The notes beneath the pieces are model-generated. The model saw nothing but the letters and a program-made list of their open reading frames with translations, did not search any database and was not told the DNA's origin. Source: Malachius bipustulatus (taxonomy: Eukaryota; Arthropoda; Insecta; Coleoptera; Melyridae). Taken from it: 64,000 nucleotides of DNA. The position numbers were made by a program, and so were the translations under genes. Where the stretch lies: NCBI GenBank assembly GCA_910589415.1, contig OU342633.1:8842858-8906857 (forward strand), read 5' to 3'. This document shows positions 32,753-44,576 of this stretch, piece by piece (the stretch's first letter is position 1; each line of letters opens with the position of its first letter).

Positions 32753-34400
32753 TTAGTCAGATTCAATTTATGTTCCTATAAGTTTTTGACTCCGCACACG
32801 AACACATTTTATTTGAAACGCCTTACACCAGATTTTTGCAATCTTCGTCTTTTATATTTGTCTTCTACACCACAAATTTCAAAACTCAGTTATTATATTT
32901 CATTCCTCCACATATCAAGAGCTTATTCACGGTAGTGTAGCTTTTACTTAATTGTTGCATAATTTTATCATTAGCTATTATACTCGTATATTTTTGTACG
33001 TCTGTTATCTATTTTGTAGGCTGTAAGTGAAACTATTGTTTGTAGCTCCCACCTGGTAATTGGCTAAGAATGCTGGTGGATATTGTAAATAAATAAATAT
33101 AATATAATATGGTATTTCATATTAGATATGTAGGTAATATAATAACCTTCGTAATCATTATTCGTTGACGATAACATTCATCGATGATGAAAGTCCAAAA
33201 AGTTTTCTGAACAAAACATTTATTTACCTTCCAAATGACATGTCACATGACCTTCCTTCATTTTCTTTTTAAATTTCATAGGGATAATAATAACCCCTCT
33301 GTAAGGGTTGAAGTTTATTTAAGTTGCGACAAAGTTGACAATGAATAAAAAATCGAGAGTTTAAGAGAGAAGATTAGATTAGGCTCAAATTTTGCTCAAA
33401 CATATATCCTTTTATTGAATTTATACGGCAGGTCAGGTCAGGTCAGGTCAGGTTTAGACTCAACTTTAGACTCACCTGGTTTAAATCATATATAGTAGGA
33501 TTAACTTTAAAAAGTCAGATGTGACGTCACACTAACCGTCCGAATTAATATTTTTAATTTCACCAGAAAATGTCCAACAGTTAATTGTCAAGTTGTGAAC
33601 GAGCGTAAATTATTGAAGGAATCATTCAAACAATGAATTGAAGCGCTTACGTCAGTTTGAGAGCCACTGACAACTACATCAAATTTATTCACGTAATGAC
33701 ATTCTATCCTCTGTGTTGTCCATTTAATTCTCATTCAAAACCAATGTTGACGTATACTTATTTATGCGGGATGGAGTGTTTAGACGAACTGGCGGTTACT
33801 ATAAAAACCACGTATATGACACAAAATAAATCGAACTATCAAAAGGATGTGTATTCTTAATCGATACGTATGACTTTTTAGACTTTATTGGACTATACCT
33901 ATAATTTTTGATATTTTCAAAAAATAAAAATATAATAAATTTTCATATGGCATCCTCTTGTGAGTATTAAATGTTTAAACAAGATTCAGATCTCTAATCT
34001 CCCCACTGATAACATTTAACCTAAAATATTACAAATTTCTGTCTTTTCCTATATCATGAGCAGTTTTCAATGAAATCTGCTTTCATAACGGAAAACTGCT
34101 ATTTTCTCTTATTTCAACTTCTTCTTTCGTTCAACTCCTTTCAACCTTTTATTGTAGAAACCATTCTTACTTAATTTTTCCAGAAAATATTAAAAAAAAA
34201 CAATATGCAGCGTGTCCTATCTAAGATAAGAAAGTTTGCATCTATTTCTAGGGTAAGCGGAAACATCGCCATTTTGGAAATATTTTACCTCAGTAGATAA
34301 CAAGCGATCACGTCCAAGTACAAATTTACAGAAAAATATTCCGAGAAGTGTGTATTTAAACTACTTATAACAAACGAGCTACATATTAAATCACTTTGTA
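32753..34400. other. AT-rich intergenic stretch with a small tandem repeat
   Basis: Four to five copies of GGTCA lie at 33431-33453. No gene recognised. Confidence 0.4.
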
Positions 34401-35010
34401 CTGGGTGTCCCAACACTAGTGTCCACCCCCTAAATAGACCTTAATTTTAAAGATAAAAATTGAAACTTTGAGGATTTGTGTACTTGACATAGGACCACGG
34501 AATGGCATAATTAGTTTCATCAATTTTTTTTTAATAGCTTCATAATAAACACCTTTTCATGACTCCATAATACGACACTGTCCAGTGCAGGTTCAGTGTG
34601 CCGGCTAGCCCAGCAAGAGCCGTCCTTATATTTATTTGGGTCTTATTTACTTTGTCATAAAACTTTATTGCACCTACCGTTTTCAGATTATATTGATCAC
34701 CCTATTGCACATCATAAATCAGTTTTCTACCTGTCATTTGTATAATTATATTTTATTTAATTAACGCCTTTTACATTAACGTTTTTTCACATTTCTTTCA
34801 AGCGAAAAGAAAAATCGAAATTTTTTCCGACAATTTACCACCATATTACAGTTTCTTATCGCTGGCGCCAAATTAATTTTTTTTTTTAAATGAAACTGAT
34901 TATGCCATTCCGTGGTCCTATATCAAGTACACAAATCCTCAAAGTTTCAATTTTTTATCTTTAATATTAAGCTCGATTTAGGGAGTGGACAGTAGTGTTG
35001 GGACACCCGG
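34401..35010. mobile_element. TA-flanked palindromic element (CTGGGTGTCCC ends)
   Basis: The left end CTGGGTGTCCCAACACTAG and right end inverse CCGGGTGTCCCAACACTAC are flanked by TA at 34399-34400 and 35011-35012. Inverted arms of about 150 bp include GACATAGGACCACGGAATGG. 610 bp, non-coding. Confidence 0.85.
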
Positions 35011-36040
35011 TAATAATAACTATATCCATACGAGTAATGACAAAAAAATGCAGGTATTGATTTGAAAAATAATTTGAAAATCTCGTAAATACAAAACTAA
35101 TGACCAAACTAAAGTATGAAATTCAAAACATTACAACGTGTTTCATATGAAGCATTATCTTTGTTATAAAGGGGTTAATTATTAATTTTTAGAAATTAGC
35201 CTTCTTACCGGTAAACCCTGCTACGTATTGATAAATCCTATTCCCTTGCGGTACATTATTATTTTTTATTGATGAATGCGTTCTAATTGCCATTGTAAAC
35301 CATGGATAATTTTCAGCCGACAGAACACTTACACAGATATACTCAACTACCAAACGATCAAATTATTAATGAAGACATCAAATCAGACGTTATAGCATTT
35401 AAGTGCAATTGAATGTCCTTTCTAGAGAGAGGAAAATAACTGAATTGGTATCAACATATATTAATTAAATCGACACTGTCTCGGTCCTCTTCACGGAAGC
35501 GAAGTTCCAATTATCTTGATCTTTTGGCACAATAATTATTCTGATAAAAGATATTAGAGCTCACCACTCATAATCGAAAAGATGTTCAAAAGATGCCGCT
35601 TTATTCATTATTATACCTGGATAACATAGTAGCTCGGTTGGTATTAGTTGTAGGTTGTAGTTTATGAGGTACTAATAGGTGCAGTTGTAAGCTTTTTTTC
35701 CAAGTAGTGATAGTAATCTATAAAAGGCTGAATAAAAAAATCCCTAATTTCAACCGTTTGAGCCCCACTTTTACATTGTAGTATTGTATGGTATTATTGT
35801 ATTGCATGGGGATGCATCTACACTACGACCAAGAAGACCTTTTGTGTCTTTTCTTAGGGTTACTATTCTATTATAGCATCCCATCCAGTTCCAGTTCTCG
35901 GCGGAGGTTTAGGCGTGTGCAAGGTTCTATAAAAATGTTAAGTCTAAAAATACACTAGAAATATGTATACTTACAGTGGGTATCGCTGCAGTGGGTACAG
36001 TGAAACAAATGTTCGTTCCAAATTTTTTTCCTCGCATCTA
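35011..36040. other. AT-rich stretch with a relic of a non-LTR 3' region
   Basis: Sequence at about 35780-35900 (GGGGATGCATCTACAC...TACAGCATCC-like text) resembles 2680-2760. Nothing else recognised. Confidence 0.4.
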
Positions 36041-36913
36041 CAGTGTGACCCATTTGTTCTTGAAACACCCTGTAGAATCTTAATTTATGGTGCGATTTTA
36101 AAGAAATTTCTTTTAAATCATAGAGCTTAAGAAACTATATTTTGGGAGCAAAAAGCGTCTCATTCCTACAAAATCCAAGGCCTACTAGATCAGTGTTTAC
36201 TTGTAAAATCTCAAAAATTCATATTAGCGATTTTTTTAGAAAAAAACTGTGCACGCTACTGGATTCACCAGCCCTCAAAACGGTACTGTACTAAATTTTA
36301 TTGGAAATGTCAGAGTAATAAGGATCTTGCAGTTATTTTAGAAATTCATAATAGAACTCCGAATTTTCATTAATTTATTCGAAAAGGTCAAGAGAGACAA
36401 AATAGGAATTGTACGTCTAGTTGGTGATAATGTAGGTACTTTAATTTTTTAATTATTATAATTTTTTATTTATTTATTTTTTTTTATTTTTTTTTATTTT
36501 ATTTTTTTTTTTTACTTTTTTTTTTACTTTTTTTAATTTTAATTTTTACTTATGATAGCTTTTGACCTTTTTCAAATTAATTTATGAAAATTCGGAGTAT
36601 TATTATGAATTTCTAAAATAACTACAAGATCCTTTTTACTCTGACATTTTCAATAAAATTTAGTACAGTACCGTTTTGAGGGCTGGTGAATCCCGTGGCG
36701 TGCCCAGTTTTTTTCTAAAAAAATCGCTAATATGAATTTTTGAGATTTTACAAGTAAACACTGATCTAGTAGGCCCTGGATTTTGTAGGAATGAGACGCT
36801 TTTTGCTCCCAAAATATAGTTTATCAAGCTCTATGATTTAAAAGAAATTTATTTAAAATCGCACCATAAATTAAGATTCTACAGGGTGTTTCAAGAACAA
36901 ATTGGTCACACTG
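36041..36913. mobile_element. TA-flanked palindromic element (CAGTGTGACC ends)
   Basis: The left end CAGTGTGACCCATTTGTTC and right end inverse CAGTGTGACCAATTTGTTC are flanked by TA at 36039-36040 and 36914-36915. Arms of about 380 bp are nearly identical, with a T-rich low-complexity centre (36460-36550). 873 bp, non-coding. An internal GAAACACCCTGTAGAATC recurs in both arms. Confidence 0.85.
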
Positions 36914-36929
36914 TAGAAACCCTGTGGTT

Positions 36930-37092
36930 AGCGGCTTTGACTCCACAGACACAATGATTGAAAATTTTTTAAAAAGGAAACCCTCTATCTCTCTAACGAA
37001 CCCGTAGAAACCATTTTTATTTTTTTATTTAGTCTTTCCGAACATTTTCTACAACACTCTGTATACCGTGTCCGCCAATTCAGAATCACCCT
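36930..37092. repeat. Fragment of a CAGGGTG-family element
   Basis: The end at 37092 (GGACACGGTATACAGAG... inverse) matches the left end of the element at 54768-55248 in opposite orientation. The other end is absent. Confidence 0.5.
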
Positions 37093-37109
37093 GTACACTT
37101 CAACGTCTA

Positions 37110-37680
37110 GAATGGTTTATAATATTTTGTATATAGACATATATATACCTTCGTCCCCTCTACATGGAGAAAAAACCCTGGATGAATTTCTTCAACTATA
37201 TCAACAGAGTATTCCACTCAATTTCACTCAAAAAACTTCTCCGCACTCAAATCACAATAGAAATAGAAAAGGTCGGAAAACTATCATTACTTGATGTTCT
37301 GGTTAACAGGAATGAAAATGGCACCTTGGGGCACAGGATATACGAAAAAAAAACACACACAGAGCGTTATTTACACAATAAGAACCCCAATCCTCACCCA
37401 GGTCAGAAACGGGCGAAACTAAAAACTCTCACACCCCTCAAAGAAGTGCTTGCCTACCTAGGTCATGCTCTGCAAGCGAATGGCTACACCGTTTAAGAAA
37501 TCAGAAGAGCGTTAAGACCATAACCAAACATCCCACGAAACCAGCAAACAACCGTCAAGAGTTTTGGGAGCTGCATTTCTCCCTTACATCAAGAACTTCA
37601 CCGATCAAATCGGTAAACTTTTTCACTGCCCATAATTTCAACTATAAACACGGTGTAAGATATATAGGTGAGTGAACGAA
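37110..37680 (+). pseudogene. Penelope-like RT relic (C-terminal part of RT)
   Basis: Plus-strand frame with LSLLDVLVNRNENGTLGHRI, YEKKTHTERYLHNKNPNPHP and GQKRAKLKTL, the block after the catalytic core in Penelope-like RT (LPFLDV...R.....YRK.THTDRYLH....HP..QK). It ends in stops after 37496. Different lineage from the intact 22-kb copy. Confidence 0.65.
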
Positions 37681-38260
37681 GCACGTATTTCAACAGTAAA
37701 CCGCGCGACGAAAACCTGAACCTCAGTGTATGAGAGAGTCTTGCCAGCTGGGCTCTGACCTCTTGCTCTTACACAGGCAAATTGCCATTATCAGGGTGTC
37801 ATGCTACTCAATTTTATTTTTTTCTGAAGAAGCGATAAGCAAAAATGGGTAGAAACTGTGATTTGCCTAATTGTAGAAGTTGATGCGATGAAACTATAAC
37901 GGGTATTTCATCGAGTCACATTTTAACATTTAAATATTAATAAAATTAGAACATAAGAGCACGCGTTTATCAGCGAATATGCGTGAATCATTTATGCTAG
38001 CGCTTGTGCGCTTGTCCGAGAGAAGAGTACGGCAGAACTAACCATTGCGAGCGAGAGCAACAAAACAAATGGGTAAAACCGATGTAACGTGACGAGTGGT
38101 GACGATATCGGGTCGCACTGTGGAGTCTTGTTCCAACACCTTAGTTATCTTACACCGTGACTATAAATAAAATTAATCAAAACCGGAAAGGTCATCCATG
38201 AATTTCAGTATTCCTACCTATGATGACTTTAAAATGTGTTCATGACTAACATGAATAAAC
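37681..38260. other. Intergenic, nothing recognised
   Basis: No coding or repeat ends recognised. Confidence 0.35.
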
Positions 38261-38425
38261 GAAATGCATTTGGCAATACAAAGTAATCTATTCCACAACA
38301 AAGTAGGCTGCCCTGAGCTGCTTTCAGAGTTTAATTACAGAATACCAAGTTTCAACTCTAGAAATCTTGATGTATTTTACACAAAAGTTGCCAGGTCCAA
38401 TGTGCTTTTTTTATTGAAAATGCAC
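38261..38425 (+). pseudogene. Possible non-LTR ORF2 C-terminal fragment
   Basis: Plus-strand text ELLSEFNYRIPSFNSRN, then FY, then ARSNVL resembles the closing block of some Jockey-type RT proteins (L..INF.VP..NSR....FY.P.ARTN). Very short, no ends visible. Confidence 0.35.
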
Positions 38426-39240
38426 ATGCACTGCAGGGAAATCCCTATGAGGTTCTATGAGCGGAGATGTCGGTTCACGTTGGCCTTGAATCGCTGCAGG
38501 TTTTTGAGAAGCACTCTTCGCCAGACCTGCAACATGAACATGATCATGCCAAGACATGTTCGCTCCGAGGCTCACTGCAAGTAAACGAAGAGATGCCGAT
38601 GGAGTAAGAGAGTGTCCCGCCATCACTATATCTGGCTCCAAAACGTTGGTCTTTTTGGAGAAGATGAATGCTTGGGTTTTTCCAGCATTAAATTGAACTT
38701 GGTTTCTATCGCCCCAAGCTAGAATGTCTTGTAAGTCATTGTTAAGTATGGCAACTTCTTGCTCATAAGAAGATATGAGTGTACTGTCATCGGCAAAACT
38801 GTATATTGGATTTTTTGTAGTTTCAAGCAAGTCGTTGATAAATAATAGAAAGAGAGTTGGAGAAAAAATGGATCCCTGAGGCACTCTGGCCACAGGATAA
38901 CTCGCAAGCCACAAGCAGAATTTCTCGGGCATGCCATGAGCCTGCAGTTTTTCCAACAGTCCATCATTCCAGACACGGTCGAAAGCTCTGGAAATATCAA
39001 CCCTCGAGACTCCCCATGGTGCTCGATTGCTCCGTTCCACAGCTCGGTGACGTAAGTGAGGAGGTCATCAGTTGACCTCTGTTTGCGGAATCCGTATTGG
39101 CGGTCGCTGATTATATTAGCTCCTTCCAAGTACTTTAAAAGATGTTGGTTTATAGCTTCCTCCATAATCTTGGATATTACTGAAAGCAGTGCCACCAGTG
39201 CTCTTCCGATCGCCAGTTTGTGTTATGTCGACTACTTTTA
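38426..39240 (-). pseudogene. Jockey-type reverse transcriptase fragment, frameshifted
   Basis: Minus strand: LLSVISKIMEEAINQHLLKY and DRQYGFRKQRSTDDLLTY in one frame, then VDISRAFDRVW, VPQGSIFSPTLFLLFIND, IYSFADDSTLI (catalytic box with Phe where Tyr or Phe occurs) and NAGKTQAFIFSKK in another. RT blocks 2-7 of a Jockey or CR1-like element, distinct from the 10-kb copy, which carries RNase H. No ends or target duplication identified. Confidence 0.8.
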
Positions 39241-39375
39241 ATCAGATTAGCGAATATCTAAATGCGAGCTCTGTAACAGGCATTCTAGCCTGCGCGAAAG
39301 AAGTTTTTTGAGTCAGGTAATTCTCTAATTATTAAATGATTAGTAGTTTGAAGGTGTGGGTACATGCACACTATA

Positions 39376-40352
39376 CAGGGTGTCCGGTAAGTACCTCCTA
39401 ATCTCTCGGGAGCATACAGGGGAGGTCAAAAAAACCTAGTCTGTCATAAAAAAAAAATTCCTAAAGTGTCCCCAAACGGAGATATGAAGCCCTAAAAGGG
39501 TGCCGCGCAATTTACTTTTTTGGCTCTAAGTTTTGAACCGACCTGTATAATTGGATGGAATTTAAACACTTTATAGAGGCCACAAAGAGCCATCAGGCCA
39601 TATTAAAGTCGATGTTTGACGTCATCAGGGAAGTCAGGAATGGACTTACCATCATACTCGTTGAGTCAAAATTTTGACAGGTGTCACTTTACAGAGCTAA
39701 AAACTTTTTTTTTGAATAGTCTAATACTTCATCTTTATAAAAGGTGCTCTTAATTTATTTCGGTAAAACTGACGGTTTTAGAGATAAATCGGTTTTTAGG
39801 AATGCGAAACACTAAAAAGTTATACTATTTAATGCTAAACACAAACAGGTAAAAATCAGGTTCTTGTTGATAAACCTACCTACCTTACATAATGGATTGC
39901 TATCGACGGAACTTGATGAAAATTCGCATAAAAGTCGATTTATCTTGAGAACCGCTAGTTTTATCGAAATAAATTAAGAGTACCTTTTGTGAAGATGAAG
40001 GACCAGCGGATTTAAAAAATAAGTTTTCAGCTCTGTAAAATGACACCTGTCAAAACTTTGACACAATGAGTGTGGTGGTAAGTCCGTTCCTGACTTCCTT
40101 TAGGACGTTAAACATCCACTCTGATATGACTTAATGAATATTTATGGCCTCTATAAGAAAATTAAAATTTCATCAAATTATACAGGTCGGTTCAAAAGTT
40201 AGAGCCAAAAAAGTAAATCTTAGGGTACCGTTTTGGGGCTCTGTATCTCCGTTTAGGGACACTTTAGGATTTTTTTTTTATGACAGACTACGTTTATTTT
40301 GACCTCTCCTGTATGCTCCCGAGAGATTAGGAGGTACTTACCGGACAGCCTG
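39376..40352. mobile_element. TA-flanked palindromic element (CAGGGTGTCCGG ends)
   Basis: The left end CAGGGTGTCCGGTAAGTACC and right end inverse CAGGCTGTCCGGTAAGTACC are flanked by TA at 39374-39375 and 40353-40354. Arms of about 450 bp show moderate divergence, including TCTCGGGAGCATACAGG. 977 bp, non-coding. Confidence 0.85.
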
Positions 40353-40529
40353 TATATTTTTAGAAGACTTTTGTTTTATTTTTCTTTTAATTTGTCCTGT
40401 TATTGGAGTAATCTGTTGGACAATAAAGGATATTATTATTATTATAATAATAATTTATCATGAAATCTTTCGGTGACAGAGCTTTAATAAATAATAAACA
40501 AACAAATTATTAGAAACTAGTATATTTAT

Positions 40530-41060
40530 ATGAGCGATTATGAGGTCATTATTCACGAGATGATGTTAAAGCTACGAGCTTTAGCGAATGGCATTGTCAT
40601 ATATCAAGTGAATAATGGCCATAATCGCGAATGTAATACTATGCTTTTTCTACTCTTTTTATTATTTTTTATTTTTATTATTTTATTATTTATATTATTT
40701 ATGTTGACTCGAAAGGTCAAAGAATTGTGTCGAGTTTATGTAAAATTTTTGGTTGTCATTAAAATTATCATTTCTTCTGTGAGTTATTTTTCTTATTAAA
40801 ACTTATGTTTACCTTGAAAAAAATCTATAGTACAGTTCCTAATCCTAGCTAAATCTGCATAACAAGCGAACTTATTTGAAATAATTAATAAATAAGCAAG
40901 ATTTAGAAAATCACACTTGATTTTCGAAAATAATGAACAACCATGAATTGAAATCCTGAAACCACTAAAATAATATATTATTATATGAGCGATTATGAAG
41001 TCATTATTCACGAGATAATAATAATGGCACGAGTTTTAGCGAGTGGCATTGTCATCATCA
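40530..41060. repeat. Two copies of a GAGCGATTATGA repeat flanking the Gypsy insertion
   Basis: GAGCGATTATGAGGTCATTA (40531) recurs as GAGCGATTATGAAGTCATTA (40987), each followed by ATTCACGAGAT and GGCATTGTCAT. An inverse relative, ATAATGGCCATAATCGCGAA, lies at 40612. The second copy is cut by the Gypsy 5' LTR at 41060/41061. A segment at 40915-40965 also recurs inverted near 57005. Confidence 0.6.
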
Positions 41061-42367
41061 TGTAACGTAGTTACAGAGTTCTTTTTATTTTTGTCGTTAA
41101 GGTTGGCGAGGTAGCACCAGTTGTTTAAAAATTTATGGGACGACCTGCGCCACCTGTTCAGCAGTGGCCGAATGTCTTGGCACCAAGAGAATAACTCGCA
41201 GTATAGTTATCGACTGCCGCGGCGCTGCCCGTCAACGAACATGCCAATAATATTGATTAGCTCCCCCCTTTCTTTTTTTTTTCAAAAAAAAACGGAGAAG
41301 GTTGAAACTGACGGCCGAGAGACATTTTGCTTTTTCTCTAACGACTTTCGATGTAACACGAAGTCACTTATTACCTAAATTTCTTTCCAAAGCCATTATT
41401 TAAAAAAATGGGTAAGTCAACGTAGACGATTACAGTGATCGAAAAGTTAATAAATATTCACTGTTTATTTCTAGCTTTTTGGATATAATTTCGAATTTTC
41501 TCTTCGCCATTTTCTCCGTACAGCGGCGGCCATATCTGTTCAACCGAACATTTCCGCAATTTTCGGCTTCAATATCCCGTTACCACGGCCCTGCAGCTCC
41601 CGGATACATCTCGGTACTGTCGAATTCCCGACCAAGAAGACTCACCTGAATTACATATCCCTATGCCCGTCGGATGACGAGAAATCGAATGATGCTAGAA
41701 GGTCAGCCCTATAAGTACTCTCAGAACTCAAAAAAAGGAGAAAACTTGTAAGTCTGTTTAACTAATAATTCTAACCATCAATAAGAAGATACCATCCTGG
41801 GTGAACTTATCAAAAACGACTCATTCACTCCGTATTTATTTTATTTATGCCAAATCAATAATAATTATTAATACAATGCGTGTGTAAAGGAAATGCCATA
41901 GGATCCTACCGCACTTTCTATTAGAAGGTTAGTTATATGACTTATGAATCTCTAATAATTAAATCAAACATTCGACCTGTTTTATCATTTATTTTTGTTA
42001 GTCAATAAATCACTGATCGAAAGTTTTTCTTTTTAAAAAGGAAGAGTACGAAAGCAGGCACCCTTCTTTTTTTTTTAACCAAAGGCGTCGTGCCCTTCTC
42101 CAAAATCTCAGGGTACGTTCGCTCACCCCTCTTTCTCATTTTCTTCGTTTAACCACGAGATTTTGGTGGCATCCCAATAAGTTACCTATTAGAGTTCAGA
42201 AAACAGAAAAGAGCAAACAGTGGGGATGGAACTCTCTCGTCAATCGACGAAAAATCTGAGCTGGTTGCTGAGAGGTTTCCCGTCGGTTATCCTGCACATT
42301 TATTAAATTTTACAAAAGCTAAATTATCGAAAGGAAGTAAAACAAAAAAAAAACCGAACCCCCCACA
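41061..42367 (+). repeat. 5' LTR of the Gypsy element
   Basis: Starts TGTAACGTAG. The first 685 bp or so match the 3' LTR (49219-49934) closely, apart from a 27-bp gap at about 41372 and a few substitutions. The right limit is placed just before the primer-binding site at 42371; AATAAA-like text near 42005 would fit within the LTR. The last 590 bp or so have no partner because the 3' copy is cut. Confidence 0.7.
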
Positions 42368-42370
42368 CTG

Positions 42371-42388
42371 TGGCATCCCTGGCGGGGA
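42371..42388 (+). promoter_or_regulatory. Primer-binding site (tRNA-Asn-like)
   Basis: TGGCATCCCTGGCGGGGA begins with the TGG complementary to a tRNA CCA end and resembles the complement of the 3' end of tRNA-Asn (about 14-15 of 18 by recall of the animal consensus). It fixes the end of the 5' LTR. Confidence 0.5.
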
Positions 42389-43190
42389 TAATAATATTTT
42401 TGTGAACGAATTTTGGATTAGAAATACCTAATATACCCTTGATCTTGCCTGTAGATACCTACCGAAATAAATTCTTGTTATTATTATTATTTGTTCCTTA
42501 TCGCCGTAAGTTAATCGCAAACTAATTTCAATCAAGCACGGTGCCTACCTACCAACGCTCATGAAGACAACGGGAGTTGATTTTGATGCCTGTCAGCCGA
42601 TATTTAATTATTTTTAATAATTTAATTTATTATCTTACTAGTACCTACGCTATAAAACATTTCCTCTTATACTAACTTGCATGATCTGAATTTTTGCATG
42701 AACCATATTTATTAAATATTTATTTATTTATTTAATTTAATAACATTTATTAGTGATTATAATGTAAATACTTTTGAATTTTTTATGTGTTGATGCTATC
42801 GCATATCTGCTGTGTCGATGCCTATTGTGTATTTATCGGTTGATATATTTTTTTTTTTTTGACTCGACTAGTTTTCCCACTTCTAAGATTTTTTTTTTAA
42901 TATAATTCTATTTATCGTTACATTCCTTTTCGTTTACCTTGTTAAGGACCTTGATTCCATGCGGAAATTGACCCAAATCATTTGAGAGGTCGGCAGCAAG
43001 TAATTCTATAGCAGTAGTTTCGCCTACCTATTTTATCTTATCTAACCTACTCGAAATATAGTTTATATACTTAGCTACTTTCAAGAAGCTCTGCAAAAGA
43101 AAGCTACTCACTCAGCCTCACCGTCCCATTGTTGTCCTTGCAGGAATTTACTTTTCACAGTATTTTGTTAAACTGTAAATTATTTTCAAA

Positions 43191-44576
43191 ATGAATCCCG
43201 CATATGCGTTACTTAGCAATGAATTGGCGTACGAGATTTCCCTCCGTAAACAAACTCCCTCTGACACCCAGGAAAAACGGCGTGCTCAATTTCGAGCCCT
43301 TCTCAACCGAGAGGATATCTCTCCAGTAAGTCTGACAAAGTCACCCATGGCTTTCGGGGACGATGTGGTAGAAATCAAACAAACACTCTCTGATATCATT
43401 CAAAAATTCGGGTCGGCTCCCGATTCGGTAGAAGACCCATTTTATAGGAGGATTCAATGCCGCCTCCAGCACGTCATCTTGCGTATAGATAGGCTGAAGG
43501 CAATTTCTGAGGAGGAGAAGAAAATTAAAGCTGAGCTCGAAAGGGGAGCCATAGAGTTGGAGGGCAACTTTCTCATGAAAACGGACCAAGCTCAGGAAGA
43601 ATTTTCCACAGCGCCTCACACACCCCCTCCTGTTACACCTGGCACACAATCTCCCTCTTCAAAGAGTACCGTTCCGGTTTATAAATGGAACGTTAAATTC
43701 TCTGGTTCTCCTAGAGGAGAAAACCTAATCCAGTTCATGGAAAAACTCCGTGAACTCCAACGTTCCAGAAATGTCTCCACCGTCGAGCTTTTTAACTCGG
43801 CGGTTGATTTATTCGAAGGCCAGGCCCTCGTTTGGTATCGTAGTGTTTCTGACTCCCTCCAATCCTGGAAAGATCTAGAAAGTAAATTAAAGGAAACATT
43901 TTTGCCCCTGTCTTATGATGACGACTTAATGTTGGAAATTAAACAGCGCACTCAGGGCGAATCGGAGATGGTCGCTATCTATGTTGCAGCAATGCGAGGT
44001 CTTTTCAAGAGACTCTCCGTTATTCCCCCAGAAGAAGAGCAATTCAAATTAATTAGGAGAAACCTACACCCCTATTTTCTTGAACGCCTCGCTTTAGTGG
44101 AAGTCAAATCAGTTGCGGACATTATCTCCTTGTGTAAGAGACTCGAAGATAATCGAGCCGGGATACAAAGGTATCGCCCCCCACCATCTCATAAAGTTCA
44201 CACCCTACTGGCCTCAGACTTAGCGTGTTCTCGAGAAGTCACTTCCCCTCTCCCTAACCGTGCTACCACTCCTAACTGGAGGATTTCTGCAATATCTTGT
44301 TGGAACTGCTCTGCCGAAGGCCATTCTTACTCGGAGTGCCAACGTCGTCCTTTAAAATTGTTCTGTTTTGGCTGTGGTCGCCCGAACGTCACTAAAAGAC
44401 AGTGTCAGACGTGTGGAGAGCACGGATCCAGACGCATGCCGCCAAGGAGCGCCGAAAGGTCTTCACCAAAAAACGGCAAAGGGACGCATCAGGGTGCAAT
44501 GCGCCACCATGCTCCGAGTCACCCAAACGCGCCAACCAAGTCGCCGGCAGAAAACGGCACCCCTCCACGAGAATAG
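43191..44576 (+). CDS. gag: Gypsy gag polyprotein
   Basis: 461-codon ORF encoding the particle protein. The middle (about 155-330) is a retrotransposon gag domain: WNVKFSG, ENLIQFMEKLRELQ, ALVWYRS, WKDLESKLKETFLP and RRNLHPYFLERL. Near residue 368 is a CCHC zinc knuckle, CWNCSAEGHSYSEC, followed by a second Cys cluster (CFGCG...CQTC) lacking the His. ATG at 43191 is preceded by CAAA and is the first in frame after the leader. The last 175 bp overlap pol, implying -1 frameshifting for Gag-Pol. Confidence 0.88.
   Translation: MNPAYALLSNELAYEISLRKQTPSDTQEKRRAQFRALLNREDISPVSLTKSPMAFGDDVVEIKQTLSDIIQKFGSAPDSVEDPFYRRIQCRLQHVILRIDRLKAISEEEKKIKAELERGAIELEGNFLMKTDQAQEEFSTAPHTPPPVTPGTQSPSSKSTVPVYKWNVKFSGSPRGENLIQFMEKLRELQRSRNVSTVELFNSAVDLFEGQALVWYRSVSDSLQSWKDLESKLKETFLPLSYDDDLMLEIKQRTQGESEMVAIYVAAMRGLFKRLSVIPPEEEQFKLIRRNLHPYFLERLALVEVKSVADIISLCKRLEDNRAGIQRYRPPPSHKVHTLLASDLACSREVTSPLPNRATTPNWRISAISCWNCSAEGHSYSECQRRPLKLFCFGCGRPNVTKRQCQTCGEHGSRRMPPRSAERSSPKNGKGTHQGAMRHHAPSHPNAPTKSPAENGTPPRE

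Noticed and set aside
40620..40800. Small membrane protein from a hydrophobic 89-codon frame (40530-40799)
   Set aside because: The hydrophobic run comes from T-rich low complexity inside a repeat; no start context or family.
41041..41060. CATCA as target duplication for the Gypsy element
   Set aside because: The 3' LTR end is missing, so no partner can be identified; a match at 50005 is not next to LTR sequence.
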